DNA of 7,316 bases from contig JAQCHG010000072.1 of NCBI GenBank assembly GCA_027619675.1, positions 1-7,316 of the forward strand. The letters run 5' to 3'. A model generated the notes under the pieces. That model was not told where the DNA came from. It ran no database searches and worked only from the letters and a program-made list of their open reading frames with translations. Within the stretch, counting starts at the first letter, position 1. Each line of letters opens with the position of its first letter. This stretch comes from Cyanobacteriota bacterium (GTDB lineage: Bacteria > Cyanobacteriota > Cyanobacteriia > Phormidesmidales > Phormidesmidaceae). The position numbers and the translations under genes are program-made. Below, piece after piece: positions 7,294-7,316 of this stretch.

Positions 7294-7316
7294 CGCTCCA
7301 CCCCAGAGCATCCGTA
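7290..7316 (+). CDS. start of a downstream co-transcribed gene (partial, 3' end outside window)
   Basis: GTG at 7290 overlaps the kinase stop by four bases (GTGA) and opens a frame reading MTLHPRASV to the window edge. The spacing to the upstream GGAGGGG is good, and four-base overlaps are typical of translationally coupled operon genes. Nine residues are too few to assign a family. By position a response regulator or another signalling output protein is plausible, but that is inference only. Confidence 0.55.

Overview
The window looks like part of a GC-rich cyanobacterial chromosome. Ten exact copies of the HIP1 octamer GCGATCGC occur in 7.3 kb. The large proteins are of types common in cyanobacteria: a receiver-PAS-cyclase and a PAS/GAF hybrid histidine kinase whose GAF domain has cyanobacteriochrome-like motifs. 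The genus cannot be told from the sequence alone.

Layout. At the left edge is the last 30 codons of an unidentified plus-strand gene (ends at 95). A short convergent gap follows, then a minus-strand membrane transporter of the bile acid:Na+ symporter (BASS-like) superfamily (219-1103). A divergent gap of about 130 bp carries a possible promoter and separates it from a plus-strand class I SAM-dependent methyltransferase (1233-2195). A strong hairpin at 2221-2246 probably closes that transcription unit.

The right two thirds is a plus-strand signalling cluster. A receiver-PAS-class III adenylate cyclase (2368-3894) with a textbook Shine-Dalgarno is followed after 30 bp by a 1122-residue hybrid histidine kinase (3925-7293). 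The kinase architecture is degenerate receiver, PAS, PAS, GAF, HisKA, HATPase_c, receiver and C-terminal tail. A third gene starts at 7290 inside the kinase stop codon (GTGA overlap) and runs off the window. The three signalling genes are probably co-transcribed.

Working model (inference). The kinase senses a signal through PAS/GAF; its GAF retains the motif context and the cysteine expected for covalent bilin attachment. It autophosphorylates at H637 and passes phosphate to its own receiver (D950) and/or to D72 of the cyclase receiver, setting cAMP output. This would be a compact, possibly light-responsive, phosphorelay-to-cAMP module. The parts are known families. The more unusual points are the candidate chromophore-binding GAF, the non-phosphorylatable N-terminal receiver and a 10-C tract near the kinase start codon.
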